A DNA stretch of 64,000 nucleotides from Hyphomicrobiaceae bacterium (GCA_020638035.1 JACKJI010000002.1:62001-126000); one strand, 5' to 3'. Positions 43,959 to 53,606 are shown, numbered from the stretch's first letter. The notes: generated by a model not told the origin, from the letters alone. Translations and numbers: made by a program.

Positions 43959-44984
43959 TCAGAACTGGTCCTCGAAGCGCTTGGCCAGCTCCTCGATGTT
44001 GTCCGGCGGCCAGTTCGGCACCTCCATGCCGAGGTGCAGACCCATGGAGGCCAGAACCTCCTTGATCTCGTTGAGCGACTTGCGGCCGAAGTTCGGCGTG
44101 CGCAGCATCTCCGCCTCGGTCTTCTGAATGAGGTCGCCGATGTAGACGATGTTGTCGTTCTTCAGGCAGTTGGCCGAGCGCACCGACAGTTCCAACTCGT
44201 CGACCTTCTTGAGCAGGGCCGCATTGAACGCGAGCTCGGGGTGCGATTGTTCCTCGACCTGCTTCTTGGGCTCCTCGAAGTTGATGAACACCGAGAGCTG
44301 ATCCTGAAGAATGCGGGCGGCGAGCGCAACGGCATCCTCCGGCGTCACCGATCCATCGGTCTCGACCATCAGCGTCAGCTTGTCGTAGTCGAGGATCTGG
44401 CCCTCGCGGGTGTTCTCGACCTTGTAGGATACCTTCTTGACCGGCGAGTAGAGGCTGTCGACCGGAATGAGGCCGATCGGCGCGTCCTCGGGCCGGTTGC
44501 GGTCGGCCTGGACATAGCCCTTGCCGACGTCGGCGGTGAACTCCATGCGCACTGACGCGCCCTGGTCCAGGTGGCAGATGATGTGGTCGGGGTTCAGGAT
44601 CTCGACCTCGGAGGATGTCTCAATGTCGCCGGCGCGGGCGGGGCCCGGTCCGTCCTTCTTCAGCACCATGCGCTTGGCGCCTTCGGAGTGGATGCGCAGC
44701 GCCACTTCCTTGATGTTGAGGACAACGTCGGTGACGTCCTCACGTACGCCGGGGATCGACGAGAACTCGTGCAGCACGCCGTCGATCTGCACCGTCTTGA
44801 TGGCGGCACCCTGCAGCGAGGACAGCAGCACGCGACGCAGCGCGTTGCCGAGTGTGAGGCCGAAACCACGCTCCAGAGGCTCAGCGACGAGTGTTGCTTG
44901 GCGCGCGCGATCGCGGCCACTTGCGACCTCAAGCTTGTTGGGCTTGATCAGATCCTGCCAGTTCTTCTGCAGCAAGCTAACCAC
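43959..44984 (-). CDS. rpoA: DNA-directed RNA polymerase alpha subunit
   Basis: A 341-residue alpha subunit. N-terminal dimerisation domain (LEPLERGFGLTLGNALRRVLLSSLQGAA) and C-terminal domain (LELSVRSANCLKNDNIVYIGDLIQKTEAEMLRTPNFGRKSLNEIKEVL) that contacts UP elements and activators. GTG start at 44984. Located between rpsK and rplQ as usual. Confidence 0.98.
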   Translation of the reverse strand: MVSLLQKNWQDLIKPNKLEVASGRDRARQATLVAEPLERGFGLTLGNALRRVLLSSLQGAAIKTVQIDGVLHEFSSIPGVREDVTDVVLNIKEVALRIHSEGAKRMVLKKDGPGPARAGDIETSSEVEILNPDHIICHLDQGASVRMEFTADVGKGYVQADRNRPEDAPIGLIPVDSLYSPVKKVSYKVENTREGQILDYDKLTLMVETDGSVTPEDAVALAARILQDQLSVFINFEEPKKQVEEQSHPELAFNAALLKKVDELELSVRSANCLKNDNIVYIGDLIQKTEAEMLRTPNFGRKSLNEIKEVLASMGLHLGMEVPNWPPDNIEELAKRFEDQF

Positions 44985-45130
44985 GGGAGACCTCTTTCGT
45001 TCTTGCGCTCGGGCGGGGGGTGGCCCTGAACAGCGCGACTTATGTTGCGGCGGCGGGCGCGGCGGCGATCATCGCCGACGACGCGACCAGTGAGAGCCGC
45101 GCGCCACGCCGCGGCTCCAGCCAAACGAGA

Positions 45131-45526
45131 TCAGACGCGCCGACGCTTGCGCGGGCGGCAGCCATTGTGCGGGATCGGCGTGACGTCGCGGATCGAGGTG
45201 ATCTGGAAGCCGACCGACTGCAGCGCACGCAGCGCCGACTCGCGGCCTGAGCCCGGACCACACACCTCGACCTCGAGGATCTTCATGCCGTGCTCCATGG
45301 CCTTCTTGCCGGCGTCCTCGGCGGCCATCTGGGCGGCGAACGGCGTCGACTTGCGCGAACCCTTGAAGCCCATCGTGCCCGACGAGGACCAGGAGATCGT
45401 GTTGCCCTGGGCATCGGTGATGGTGATCATAGTGTTGTTGAAGGACGCGTTCACATGCGCGACGCCCGAGGTGATGTTCTTCTTCTCGCGGCGGCGCATT
45501 TTACGCGCTTGCTGCTCTTTCGCCAT
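45131..45526 (-). CDS. rpsK: 30S ribosomal protein S11
   Basis: A 131-residue S11 with KKNITSGVAHVNASFNNTM, DAQGNTISWSSSG and the C-terminal TPIPHNGCRPRKRRRV. It shapes the mRNA path of the 30S platform. Next to rpsM as in the alpha operon. Confidence 0.98.
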   Translation of the reverse strand: MAKEQQARKMRRREKKNITSGVAHVNASFNNTMITITDAQGNTISWSSSGTMGFKGSRKSTPFAAQMAAEDAGKKAMEHGMKILEVEVCGPGSGRESALRALQSVGFQITSIRDVTPIPHNGCRPRKRRRV

Positions 45527-45653
45527 GGGTCAGGTGCTCCGTGCCGCTCGTGCCTGCGGCGCAAGGTCGATTGGGTTGGTATGGACTAGCTTGTCTTATG
45601 CGCGCCGGACCCGGCCGAAGGCCGGAGCGCGCGAGAATCTTTCGTGCTGTGCC

Positions 45654-46025
45654 TCAAGCCTTCTTCTTGCCGGCGATGGGCTTGGCCGGACCCTTGCGGG
45701 TGCGGGCGTTGGTATGGGTGCGCTGGCCGCGGACGGGGAGGCCCTTGCGGTGGCGCAGGCCGCGATAGCAGCCCAAGTCCATGAGACGCTTGATGTTCAT
45801 CGCCACTTCGCGACGCAGATCGCCCTCGACCAGATAGTCGCGATCGATCGCCTCGCGGATCTGCAGCACTTCGGCGTCCGACAGCTCGTTCACCTTGCGC
45901 TCGGCCGGAATGTTCACCTTCTCACAGATCTCCTGGGCGAACTTCGGTCCGATGCCGTGGATGTACTGAAGCGCAATCAAGACACGCTTCTGGGTCGGAA
46001 TGTTCACGCCTGCGATACGGGCCAC
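45654..46025 (-). CDS. rpsM: 30S ribosomal protein S13
   Basis: Starts at a GTG at 46025, with GGAGACAAGAC upstream, giving the canonical ARIAGVNIPTQKRV. The 123-residue protein keeps HGIGPKFA and the basic tail RGQRTHTNARTRKGP. It forms the head bridge to 50S and contacts P-site tRNA. An upstream in-frame extension is not conserved. Confidence 0.97.
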   Translation of the reverse strand: MARIAGVNIPTQKRVLIALQYIHGIGPKFAQEICEKVNIPAERKVNELSDAEVLQIREAIDRDYLVEGDLRREVAMNIKRLMDLGCYRGLRHRKGLPVRGQRTHTNARTRKGPAKPIAGKKKA

Positions 46026-46310
46026 GTCTTGTCTCCTGGTCTGGTCCCACGGGCCGGCCGCAGCACCGCTGTCGGCTCGCCCGCAGCGGTTCCAGCCACA
46101 CGCCCCGTGGCCTATCCCGCTTATTTTGCTCAACAAAAGGCATCGCGACCGGTCCCGGCGGCGTCACCACCGGAAAAGCCGATCGCAGAGGGTGCGTCAT
46201 GAAATCGCGGTCTTTTAGCCCGCTTGTTACTCCTCGTCAACTTTTCGGGGGCTCCAGCGGAGCCCCCGGACCTGCGTCACGCCGCCCCGGGGCGGGTTCT
46301 TCCGGTTGCC

Positions 46311-46955
46311 TCAGCCCAGCGCAGCATTGATCTGGCTGGTCACCTCGTCGATCGGGGCCATGCCATCGACCGACTGCAGTTTCTCCTTGGCGAAGTAGTA
46401 GCCGATGAGTGGTGCCGTCTCGCGGTAGTAGGCCATGAGGCGGCTCTTCACGGTTTCGGCGTTGTCGTCGGCCCGGCGCGTGAACTCGGTCGCGCCGCAG
46501 TTGTCGCACACGCCCGGCGTCTTCGTGGGCTTGTGGCGATCGTGATATCCTGCTCCGCACTTGGCGCACGAGAAGCGACCCGAGATGCGATCGACGAGAG
46601 CAGCGTCATCGACCTTGATCTCGACGACCTTGTCGAGCTTCTTGCCCTTCTGCTGCAGCAGCTTGTCGAGGGCTGCCGCCTGCGGCAGCGTGCGCGGGAA
46701 GCCGTCGAGGATGAAGCCGCCCTGGCAGTCGGGTTCATCGATGCGGTCATTGATGATGCCGATGACGATGTCGTCGGATACCAACCCGCCCGACTTCATG
46801 ATCGCGTCGGCCTTCTTGCCGATCTCGGTGCCGGCTGCAACGGCGGCGCGCAGCATTGCGCCGGTCGACAGCTGCACCATCTTGCGTTCTTCTCGATCAG
46901 CTCCGCCTGAGTGCTCCTTGCCCGCGCCCGGCGGGCCAAGAAGTATAATGTTCAT
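46311..46955 (-). CDS. adk: Adenylate kinase with locally frameshifted P-loop
   Basis: ATP-AMP phosphotransferase of the spc operon. The 214-residue frame has the expected lid with four cysteines (CAKCGAGYHD, CDNCG) and FILDGFPRT. However the Walker A loop reads GPPGAGKEHSGGADREER instead of GKGTQAE; one inserted base near 46914 and one lost near 46893 would restore it. AMP-site TGDML also reads TGAML. Most likely sequence errors. Its ATG overlaps the true end of secY (ATGA). Confidence 0.9.
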   Translation of the reverse strand: MNIILLGPPGAGKEHSGGADREERKMVQLSTGAMLRAAVAAGTEIGKKADAIMKSGGLVSDDIVIGIINDRIDEPDCQGGFILDGFPRTLPQAAALDKLLQQKGKKLDKVVEIKVDDAALVDRISGRFSCAKCGAGYHDRHKPTKTPGVCDNCGATEFTRRADDNAETVKSRLMAYYRETAPLIGYYFAKEKLQSVDGMAPIDEVTSQINAALG

Positions 46956-48322
46956 TTCCGTCCCCTATTCGACGATGCACCTCGCAACTTGGCCTTCTTG
47001 ATGAGGGCCTTCGTATTGATGAGCCAGCAGGTGGCTCTGGATCTGCGCAACCGTATCCATGGTCACGCTTACGGCGATCAGCAGGACGTGCCGCCGAGCA
47101 GCGACGCGAACCGTTGTGGGATCGGGGTATTGGCGATCATGATCTCAGGCAGCAAGCAGACCATCATGAGATATAGCGCGCCAACGACGGTAATGCGGGT
47201 CAGTACATAGTCGATATACTCAGCGGTCTTCTGGCCGGGACGGATGCCGGGAATGAAGCCGCCGTACTTGCGCAGGTTTTCCGCCGTATCCTGCGGATTG
47301 AAGACGACCGCGGTATAGAAGAAGGCGAAGAACAGAATGAGCGCGCCGTAGAACGCCAAGTGCAGCGGCTGGCCATAGCCCAAAGCTGCGACGATAGTAT
47401 TGAGCCAATCGGGCCCCTGGCCGGACGCGAACTGAGCGACCGTGACCGGCAGCAGCAACAGCGACGAGGCGAAGATCGGCGGGATGACGCCGGCGGAGTT
47501 GAGCTTCAGCGGCAGATGCGAGGTATCGCCCTGGAACATGCGGTTGCCGACTTGCCGCTTGGGATACTGGATCAGCAGCCGGCGTTGCGCGCGCTCCATG
47601 AAGACGATGGCAGCGACAACGGCCAGCATCAGGATCAGCAGCGCGATCAGTAGGAAGGTCGTCACCGAGCCGGTACGCGCCAACTCGAACAGGCCGGCGA
47701 TCGCGGATGGCAAGCCAGCGACGATGCCGGCGAAGATGATGAGCGAAATGCCATTACCGACGCCGCGCTGCGTGATCTGCTCGCCGAGCCACATCAGGAA
47801 CATCGTGCCGCCAACCAGCGTGACGACGGTCGAGATGCGGAAGAATGCACCCGGCTCGATCACGACCGAGCCCGACGCGCTCGATGATCCTTCGAGGCCG
47901 ATGGCGATTCCGTAGGCCTGGAAAGCGGCCAGAACGACCGTCAGGTATCGGGTGTACTGGTTGATCTGCTTGCGGCCCTGCTCGCCTTCCTTCTTCAAGG
48001 CCTCCAAACGCTTATCGATCGAGCTCATGAGCTGCATGATGATCGAGGCGGAGATGTAAGGCATGATGTTCAGGGCGAAGATCGCCATACGCTCGACAGC
48101 GCCGCCAGCGAACGTGTTGAAAAGGCCGAGGATGCCGCCCGCCTGATTCTTGAAAGTATCGGCGAAGGCGACGGGATTGATGCCGGGCAGCGGAATGAAT
48201 GTGCCGAGCCGGTAGACCAAGAGCGCGGCCAACGTGAACCAGATGCGCTTCTTGAGGTCCTCGGCCTTGGCAAAGGCGCCGAAGTTGAGGTTGGCGGCAA
48301 GCTGCTCGGCAGCGGATGTCAT
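46952..48322 (-). CDS. secY: Protein translocase subunit SecY, apparent frameshifts near the 3' end
   Basis: The start at 48322 (MTSAAEQLAANLNFGAF) gives ten membrane helices of the SecYEG channel, including PLPGINP and the GIRPGQKTAEYI loop. As written, the frame ends at 47078, inside helix ten. One missing base near 47084 and one extra C near 47008 restore MDTVAQIQSHLLAHQYEGLIKKAKLRG and a stop at 46952 that overlaps adk. The corrected product is 456 residues, normal for SecY. Confidence 0.9.
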
Positions 48323-48643
48323 GGTGCGTTGTCTCCCGACCCTCGTCCCTCGCCCCCTGACCGCGATCGCGCGAGCCCGTAGTTGCCGCGCGCCGCAGGC
48401 TCCGGGACACCACCCGGGGGCCTCGATCCTATTTCCGGGCCCATTTCTGGAGCCGGCGGCCCGGCACCTTGACGGCGCCACGCCTGGCTGCAGGCCCAAT
48501 GCCTGCTAAATGGCGTCAGGGCGGCCTGCCGACAACTGCGCGGAGCCAAACTCACGCGCAAGTGTGGCCGCCGCCCGTGGCAATTTATCAACGGCCGCCC
48601 GCGGTTCCTTGCTCCCGCCGCCGGCCGATCAGCCTACATCCGC
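48323..48643. other. Gap between rplO and secY
   Basis: About 320 bases inside the spc operon, longer than the other spacers. GC-rich; no gene and no clear promoter seen. In-frame upstream extension of secY through this stretch is not conserved. Confidence 0.5.
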
Positions 48644-49171
48644 TCAGGAGGCGGCCTTGGCCTTCTTGGCAGCCGTCTTCTTGCGCTTCGCTTCGTCGGC
48701 CTCGAGCACCTTCTGCTCGATCACCGAGACCTTACCACCGGCCTTCTCGACTGCAGCCTTGGCGGTCGCCGTCGCATGATCGACCGTGATATCGACTTTT
48801 GCCTTCAGCTCACCGGAGCCGAGCAGCCGCAAGCCGTCCTTGGCGCGGCGGATGACGCCGTCCTCGACCAGCGAGGCAACCGTGATCGGCTTGCCGGCAT
48901 CGACGCGCTTGTCGTCGATCGCCTTTTGCAGGAAGCCGAGGTTGATCTCGTTGAAGTCCTTGCGGCGCCACTTGTTGAAGCCGCGCTTGGGCAGGCGGCG
49001 ATGGAGCGGCATCTGGCCGCCCTCGAAGCCACCGATCGCCACGCCGGTTCGGGCCGTCTGGCCCTTGCCACCACGACCACCAGTCTTGCCGACGCCGGAA
49101 CCGATGCCGCGGCCGATGCGAACGCGGGACTTGCGTGCGCCCTCGTTGTCTTTGATCTCGTTGAGCCGCAT
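48644..49171 (-). CDS. rplO: 50S ribosomal protein L15
   Basis: A 175-residue L15: MRLNEIKDNEGARKSRVRIGRGIGSGVGKTGGRGGKGQ at the N-terminus and a KAKVDITVDHATATAKAAVEKAGG C-terminal domain, with an extra Lys/Ala-rich tail of about 20 residues common in alphaproteobacteria. An early assembly protein of the 50S subunit. Confidence 0.97.
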   Translation of the reverse strand: MRLNEIKDNEGARKSRVRIGRGIGSGVGKTGGRGGKGQTARTGVAIGGFEGGQMPLHRRLPKRGFNKWRRKDFNEINLGFLQKAIDDKRVDAGKPITVASLVEDGVIRRAKDGLRLLGSGELKAKVDITVDHATATAKAAVEKAGGKVSVIEQKVLEADEAKRKKTAAKKAKAAS

Positions 49172-49261
49172 GGGACGCGCTCCTTAAGGCTTTCGTCTTC
49201 GGCCTCCAGGCCACTACGGCGCGGAGGCACTGCTGAATCTTTGTTCGTACCCGCTCGCGAC

Positions 49262-49450
49262 CTACTCGCCGACGACGCGGACGAGATGGTGCACCTTGCG
49301 GATCATTCCGCGCACCGCCGGGGTGTCATCCAGCGTGCTGCGACGGTGCAGCTTGTTGAGACCAAGGCCGACCAGGGTATCGGTCTGGTCCTTGGGCCGA
49401 CGGATCGCGCTGGCGATCTGCTCCACCGTGACGGTCTTCTTGGCAGCCAT
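49262..49450 (-). CDS. rpmD: 50S ribosomal protein L30
   Basis: A 62-residue L30 (KTVTVEQIASAIRRPKDQTDTLVGLGLNKLHRRSTLDDTPAVRGMIRKVHHLVRV), normal length, between rpsE and rplO. It contacts 5S and 23S rRNA. Confidence 0.97.
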   Translation of the reverse strand: MAAKKTVTVEQIASAIRRPKDQTDTLVGLGLNKLHRRSTLDDTPAVRGMIRKVHHLVRVVGE

Positions 49451-49532
49451 GTCACATCACCTTGCCGTTGTGGATGCGCACCGCAGCGGCGCGCCTCCCT
49501 TATCCTGCTGTCCGCATGCGGGCGGACGTTCC

Positions 49533-50114
49533 TCACGCCTCGGCGCTGGCCTCGGCAGCGGCCGAACCGTCACGGCGGCGGGCGACGATCTCGCTCACCT
49601 TCATGTTGCGGCGGGCGGCCACGGCGCGCGGGTTCTCCTGATGCTTCAGGGCATCGAAGGTGGCGCGCACCACGTTGTAGGGGTTCGACGTGCCGATCGA
49701 CTTGGCGACGACGTCATGTACGCCCAGCATCTCGAAAACGGCGCGCATCGCACCGCCGGCGATGATGCCGGTGCCGGGAGGCGCCGAGCGCACCGTAACG
49801 CGGCCGGCGCCGTGGTGGCCTTCCGAGTCGTGGTGCAGTGTGCGGGCATCGCGCAGCGGCACGCGAACCAGATTACGCTTGGCCGCTTCGGTAGCCTTAC
49901 GGATCGCCTCGGGCACCTCACGCGCCTTGCCATGGCCAAAGCCAACGCGACCCTTGAGGTCGCCGACCACGACAAGGGCTGCAAAGCCGAAGCGCTTGCC
50001 GCCCTTCACCACCTTGGCGACGCGGTTGATGTGAACGAGCTTGTCGGAAAACTCGTTGTCGCGCTCTTCGCGCTCGCGGTCACGGCCGCGCTCTCTTCCG
50101 GGTGAACGTGCCAC
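49533..50114 (-). CDS. rpsE: 30S ribosomal protein S5
   Basis: A 193-residue S5 with VHINRVAKVVKGGKRFGFAALVVVGD and the GTGIIAGGAMRAVFE loop. GTG start at 50114. N-terminal Arg/Glu-rich stretch (ARSPGRERGRDREREERDN) extends the usual E. coli length. It affects decoding fidelity. Confidence 0.97.
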   Translation of the reverse strand: MARSPGRERGRDREREERDNEFSDKLVHINRVAKVVKGGKRFGFAALVVVGDLKGRVGFGHGKAREVPEAIRKATEAAKRNLVRVPLRDARTLHHDSEGHHGAGRVTVRSAPPGTGIIAGGAMRAVFEMLGVHDVVAKSIGTSNPYNVVRATFDALKHQENPRAVAARRNMKVSEIVARRRDGSAAAEASAEA

Positions 50115-50129
50115 GGATCAATCCTTCCC

Positions 50130-50492
50130 TTAGAATTCGAGACCAGCTTCGCGAGCCGCGTCGGCCAGCGCCTTGACGCGGCCGTGGAACAGGTATCCAC
50201 CGCGATCGAACAGCACCTCTTTGACCCCCGCCTCGACGGCGCGCTCGGCCAAGAGTTTGCCGACAGCGGCAGCGGCGGCCTTGTCGGCGCCGGTCTTCAG
50301 GCTGCCCTTCAGATCCTTTTCCATCGTCGAGGCCGCGGCCACGGTCTTGCCGGCCACGTCATCGATGATCTGCGCATAGATGTGCTTCGACGAGCGGTGG
50401 ACGGAGAGCCTCGGACGGCCCGCCGAACGCGCCTTGAGGGCGCGGCGCACGCGCGCCTTGCGGCGATCGAACTGCGAAATATGCATGCCCAT
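50130..50492 (-). CDS. rplR: 50S ribosomal protein L18
   Basis: A 120-residue L18 with RPRLSVHRSSKHIYAQIIDD, KGSLKTGADKAAAAAVGKLLAERA and FDRGGYLFHGRVKALADAAREAGLEF. It brings 5S rRNA into the 50S subunit. MHIS two codons later is an alternative start. Confidence 0.97.
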   Translation of the reverse strand: MGMHISQFDRRKARVRRALKARSAGRPRLSVHRSSKHIYAQIIDDVAGKTVAAASTMEKDLKGSLKTGADKAAAAAVGKLLAERAVEAGVKEVLFDRGGYLFHGRVKALADAAREAGLEF

Positions 50493-50504
50493 TGGCGTCG
50501 GTCC

Positions 50505-51044
50505 TTACTTCTTCTTGCCTTCCTTGCGGAAGATGTACTCGCCCTGATAGCGGATGCCCTTGCCCTGGTAGGGCTCAGGCGGACGATAGGAGCGGATGTC
50601 TGCGGCAACTTGGCCGACAAGCTGCTTGTCGATGCCGGAGATGGTGATGACTTCCTGCTTGGCGCCACCAACCTTGACCTCGACGCCGGCCGGGATCTTG
50701 TGGGTGACGTCGTGGCTGAAGCCGATGTTGAGAGCGAGGTCCTTGCCCTTCATCGCAGCACGATAACCGACGCCCTGGATCTCCAGCGTACGCGAGTACC
50801 CGTCCGTGACACCCTTGACCAGATTAGCAATCCGGGTGCGCGACATGCCCCACATGGAGCGCGCCTTCTTGCTTTCGTCGACCGGTGCGATGGCGATGGC
50901 GCCATCCTTCATCTCGACCGTGACGTCCTCAGGCGCGGTGAAGGTCAATTCGCCCTTGGGGCCCTTCATCTTGACAACCTGGCCCGACACCGTGGCCGTC
51001 ACGCCGGACGGCACCGAGACGGGCTTCTTACCAATGCGCGACAT
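50505..51044 (-). CDS. rplF: 50S ribosomal protein L6
   Basis: A 179-residue L6 beginning MSRIGKKPVSVPSGVTATV, with the second domain signature PEPYQGKGIRYQGEYIFRKEGKKK. It lies at the factor-binding site. Four extra codons upstream in frame are not part of the family. Confidence 0.97.
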   Translation of the reverse strand: MSRIGKKPVSVPSGVTATVSGQVVKMKGPKGELTFTAPEDVTVEMKDGAIAIAPVDESKKARSMWGMSRTRIANLVKGVTDGYSRTLEIQGVGYRAAMKGKDLALNIGFSHDVTHKIPAGVEVKVGGAKQEVITISGIDKQLVGQVAADIRSYRPPEPYQGKGIRYQGEYIFRKEGKKK

Positions 51045-51112
51045 GGCTTTGTCCAACCCTTCGCTTGTCAGTCTTGCGGACGCCGAAGTATCGGCGCCGC
51101 TCGATTCGAATC

Positions 51113-51511
51113 TTAGAACACGTTGCAGAGGATCTCGCCGCCGACGTTCTCCTCGCGCGCCTTGGCGTCCGACATGACGCCCTTGGGCGTCGACAGGATC
51201 GCCACGCCGAGACCGTTTGCCACCGTCGGCAGCGTCTTCACCGGCGAGTAGACACGACGGCCGGGCTTGGACACGCGCTCGATCTCGCGGATCGCCGGCT
51301 GGCCGTTGTAGTACTTCAGCTCGATCTCGAAGGTGGGCATCTGCCCCTTCTGCTCGACGCGCGTGTAGCCGCGGATGTAGCCTTCGTCGGCGAGCACGTC
51401 GAGGACGCGCTGGCGCAGGTTGGAGGCCGGCGTCACTACCTTCGGGCGACGACGCTGCAGGGCGTTGCGGATGCGAGTCAACATATCGCCGAGCGGATCA
51501 TTCATCGACAT
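51113..51511 (-). CDS. rpsH: 30S ribosomal protein S8
   Basis: A 132-residue S8 from ATG at 51511 (MSMNDPLGDMLTRIRNA), with C-terminal VAILSTPKGVMSDAKAREENVGGEILCNVF. It binds helix 21 of 16S rRNA and, in E. coli, represses the spc operon at the rplE leader; whether this regulation exists here was not tested. Confidence 0.97.
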   Translation of the reverse strand: MSMNDPLGDMLTRIRNALQRRRPKVVTPASNLRQRVLDVLADEGYIRGYTRVEQKGQMPTFEIELKYYNGQPAIREIERVSKPGRRVYSPVKTLPTVANGLGVAILSTPKGVMSDAKAREENVGGEILCNVF

Positions 51512-51521
51512 CAATGCCTCC

Positions 51522-51827
51522 TTACCAGCTCGACTTCACCATGCCGGGAATCATGCCCATGCTGGCGAGTTCGCGCAGCTGGTTCCGGCACATCCTGAGC
51601 TTGCGGTAATAACCGCGCGGACGACCCGTCACCTCGCAACGATTGCGGATGCGCGTCTTGGACGAGTTGCGCGGCATCTCGGCGAGCTTCAGCCGCGCAG
51701 CAAACCGCTCTTCGGTCGGCTTCGACATGTCGTCGGCCAGCGCCTTGAGGCGCTTCCTCTTGTCGGCGTACTGAGCCACCAGCTTGCGGCGGCGCTTGTT
51801 CTTCTCAATCGAACTGGTCTTGGCCAT
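51522..51827 (-). CDS. rpsN: 30S ribosomal protein S14
   Basis: A 101-residue zinc-free S14 (C- form): MAKTSSIEKNKRRRKLVAQYADKRKRLKAL and the C-terminal RNRCEVTGRPRGYYRKLRMCRNQLRELASMGMIPGMVKSSW. Length and tail are typical of proteobacteria. Confidence 0.97.
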   Translation of the reverse strand: MAKTSSIEKNKRRRKLVAQYADKRKRLKALADDMSKPTEERFAARLKLAEMPRNSSKTRIRNRCEVTGRPRGYYRKLRMCRNQLRELASMGMIPGMVKSSW

Positions 51828-51877
51828 TCATATCCTCCAAAGGCCTTTCGGGTCCGTAGTGCTTGGCCCGAGGTCCT

Positions 51878-52531
51878 CTAGCTGCGGAAAGGGAAGTTGA
51901 AGTTACGAAGCAGCTCGCGCGCTTCGTCGTCGGTCTTGGCCGTCGTGCAGATCACGACGTCCATGCCCCAGATCTCGTCAACCTTGTCGTAGTCGATCTC
52001 GGGGAAAACGATGTGCTCCTTGAGGCCGACCGCGTAGTTGCCGCGACCATCAAAGCTCTTCGGATTGAGGCCGCGGAAGTCCTTGATACGCGGCATCGCG
52101 ATGGTGACGAAGCGGTCGAGGAACTCGTACATGCGGTCGCCACGCAGCGTGACCTTTGCTCCCAAGGTCATGCCTTCGCGCACCTTGAAGGTCGCGATCG
52201 ACTTGCGCGCCTTGGTCGTCACCGGCTTCTGACCGGCGATGAGAGCGAGGTCGCCCGCCGCGTTCTCGACCTTCTTGCGATCGGACACAGCCTCGCCGAC
52301 GCCCATGTTCAGCACGATCTTTTCGATCCGCGGAATCTGCATCGGATTGGCGTAGCCGAACTTCTCCTTCATCGCCCCACGGACCTTGGCCTCGTAGAGC
52401 GACTTCATGCGCGGCTTGTAGTCCTTCGGGCGCGGTGTCGGAGCCGCTGCGGCAGCGACCGGCTTGGCGGCCTTCTTGTCTGCGGCGCCACCCTTGGCCT
52501 GGGGCTTGCCGCCCTTGTCCTTCTCAGCCAT
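51878..52531 (-). CDS. rplE: 50S ribosomal protein L5 with N-terminal extension
   Basis: A 217-residue L5. The conserved part starts near residue 40 (RMKSLYEAKVRGAMKEKFGYANPMQIPRIEKIVLNMGVGEA). Before it is an Ala/Lys/Pro-rich, probably disordered extension of about 35 residues that is absent from E. coli L5 (179 residues). L5 contacts 5S rRNA and P-site tRNA. Confidence 0.96.
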   Translation of the reverse strand: MAEKDKGGKPQAKGGAADKKAAKPVAAAAAPTPRPKDYKPRMKSLYEAKVRGAMKEKFGYANPMQIPRIEKIVLNMGVGEAVSDRKKVENAAGDLALIAGQKPVTTKARKSIATFKVREGMTLGAKVTLRGDRMYEFLDRFVTIAMPRIKDFRGLNPKSFDGRGNYAVGLKEHIVFPEIDYDKVDEIWGMDVVICTTAKTDDEARELLRNFNFPFRS

Positions 52532-52534
52532 GGC

Positions 52535-52861
52535 TTACTTCTTCTCCGGAATAATCTCGCCCGAACGCTTGGCGTAACGGACCTTCTTACCGTCTTCGAG
52601 GAACCGGAAACCGACGCGCGACGGCTTGCCGTCCTTGGGGTCTTCGATTGCCAGATTGGACAGGTTGATCGCGGCCTCCTTGGACACGATGCCGCCCTCG
52701 TCCTGCGCGGTCTGGCGCTGATGCTTGCGCACCATGTTGACGCCACGGACCAGTGCCCGGCCTTCGCGCGGACGCACCTCGATCACCTCGCCGTGCTTGC
52801 CGCGGTCACGGCCGGTGAGGACGATGACGTGGTCGCCCTTCTTGATTTTCTGCGCGGCCAT
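52535..52861 (-). CDS. rplX: 50S ribosomal protein L24
   Basis: A 108-residue L24 with KOW motif (KIKKGDHVIVLTGRDRGKHGEVIEVRPREG) and VNMVRKHQR. Its ATG overlaps the rplN stop by one base. It initiates 50S assembly. Confidence 0.97.
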   Translation of the reverse strand: MAAQKIKKGDHVIVLTGRDRGKHGEVIEVRPREGRALVRGVNMVRKHQRQTAQDEGGIVSKEAAINLSNLAIEDPKDGKPSRVGFRFLEDGKKVRYAKRSGEIIPEKK

Positions 52862-53229
52862 TAGAGTACCTCCGGCGCAAGCGAAACGATCTTCATCTGG
52901 TTCTTGGCTCTCAGCTCACGCGTGACCGGCCCGAAGATACGGGTGCCGATCGGCTCGCCCTGGTTGTTGATCAGGACGGCAGCATTGCGATCAAAGCGGA
53001 TCAGCGAACCGTCAGGACGACGTACGCCCTTGGCGGTGCGCACGACAACGGCCTTCATCACCTGGCCCTTCTTGACGCGGCCCTTGGGGATCGCCTCCTT
53101 GACGGAGACGACGATGATGTCACCGATCGTGGCGTACTTGCGCTTCGATCCGCCGAGCACCTTGATGCACTGCACGCGCCGCGCGCCCGAGTTGTCGGCG
53201 ACGTCGAGATTCGTCTCCATCTGGATCAT
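52861..53229 (-). CDS. rplN: 50S ribosomal protein L14
   Basis: A 122-residue L14 (MIQMETNLDVADNSGARRVQCIKVLGG ... ELRAKNQMKIVSLAPEVL), exactly the usual length. It sits at the subunit interface. Confidence 0.98.
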   Translation of the reverse strand: MIQMETNLDVADNSGARRVQCIKVLGGSKRKYATIGDIIVVSVKEAIPKGRVKKGQVMKAVVVRTAKGVRRPDGSLIRFDRNAAVLINNQGEPIGTRIFGPVTRELRAKNQMKIVSLAPEVL

Positions 53230-53357
53230 CGCGTTTCGTCCTTCATATGGGCCGCCGATGCGGCCTCCCGGTTACCTGGAGCACGGCGGTTGGCCCCGCC
53301 TGTCCGTCAATCCTCTTCCCGCCCGAATACGGCCCTTGCCGGTCCGGGGCGAGGTCC

Positions 53358-53594
53358 TCACGCGCCGTCGAGCACCACCGTCCAGCGCTTGTTCTTCGAA
53401 ATCGGCGCGCTTTCCACGATCTGCACGCGATCGCCCACCTTGAAGCGGTTGGCCTCGTCATGAGCGTGATACCGCTTCGTGCGGCGCACCGTCTTCTTGA
53501 GCAGCGGATGCGTATAGCGGCGCTCCACCTCGACAACGATGGTCTTGTCGTTCTTGTCGGAGACGACGGTTCCCTGAAGCACGCGCTTCGGCAT
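53358..53594 (-). CDS. rpsQ: 30S ribosomal protein S17
   Basis: A 78-residue S17 (MPKRVLQGTVVSDKNDKTIVVEVERRYTHPLLKKTVRRTKRYHAHDEAN). It binds the 5' domain of 16S rRNA. Family length. Confidence 0.97.
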   Translation of the reverse strand: MPKRVLQGTVVSDKNDKTIVVEVERRYTHPLLKKTVRRTKRYHAHDEANRFKVGDRVQIVESAPISKNKRWTVVLDGA

Positions 53595-53606
53595 TAGCTC
53601 TCTCCC

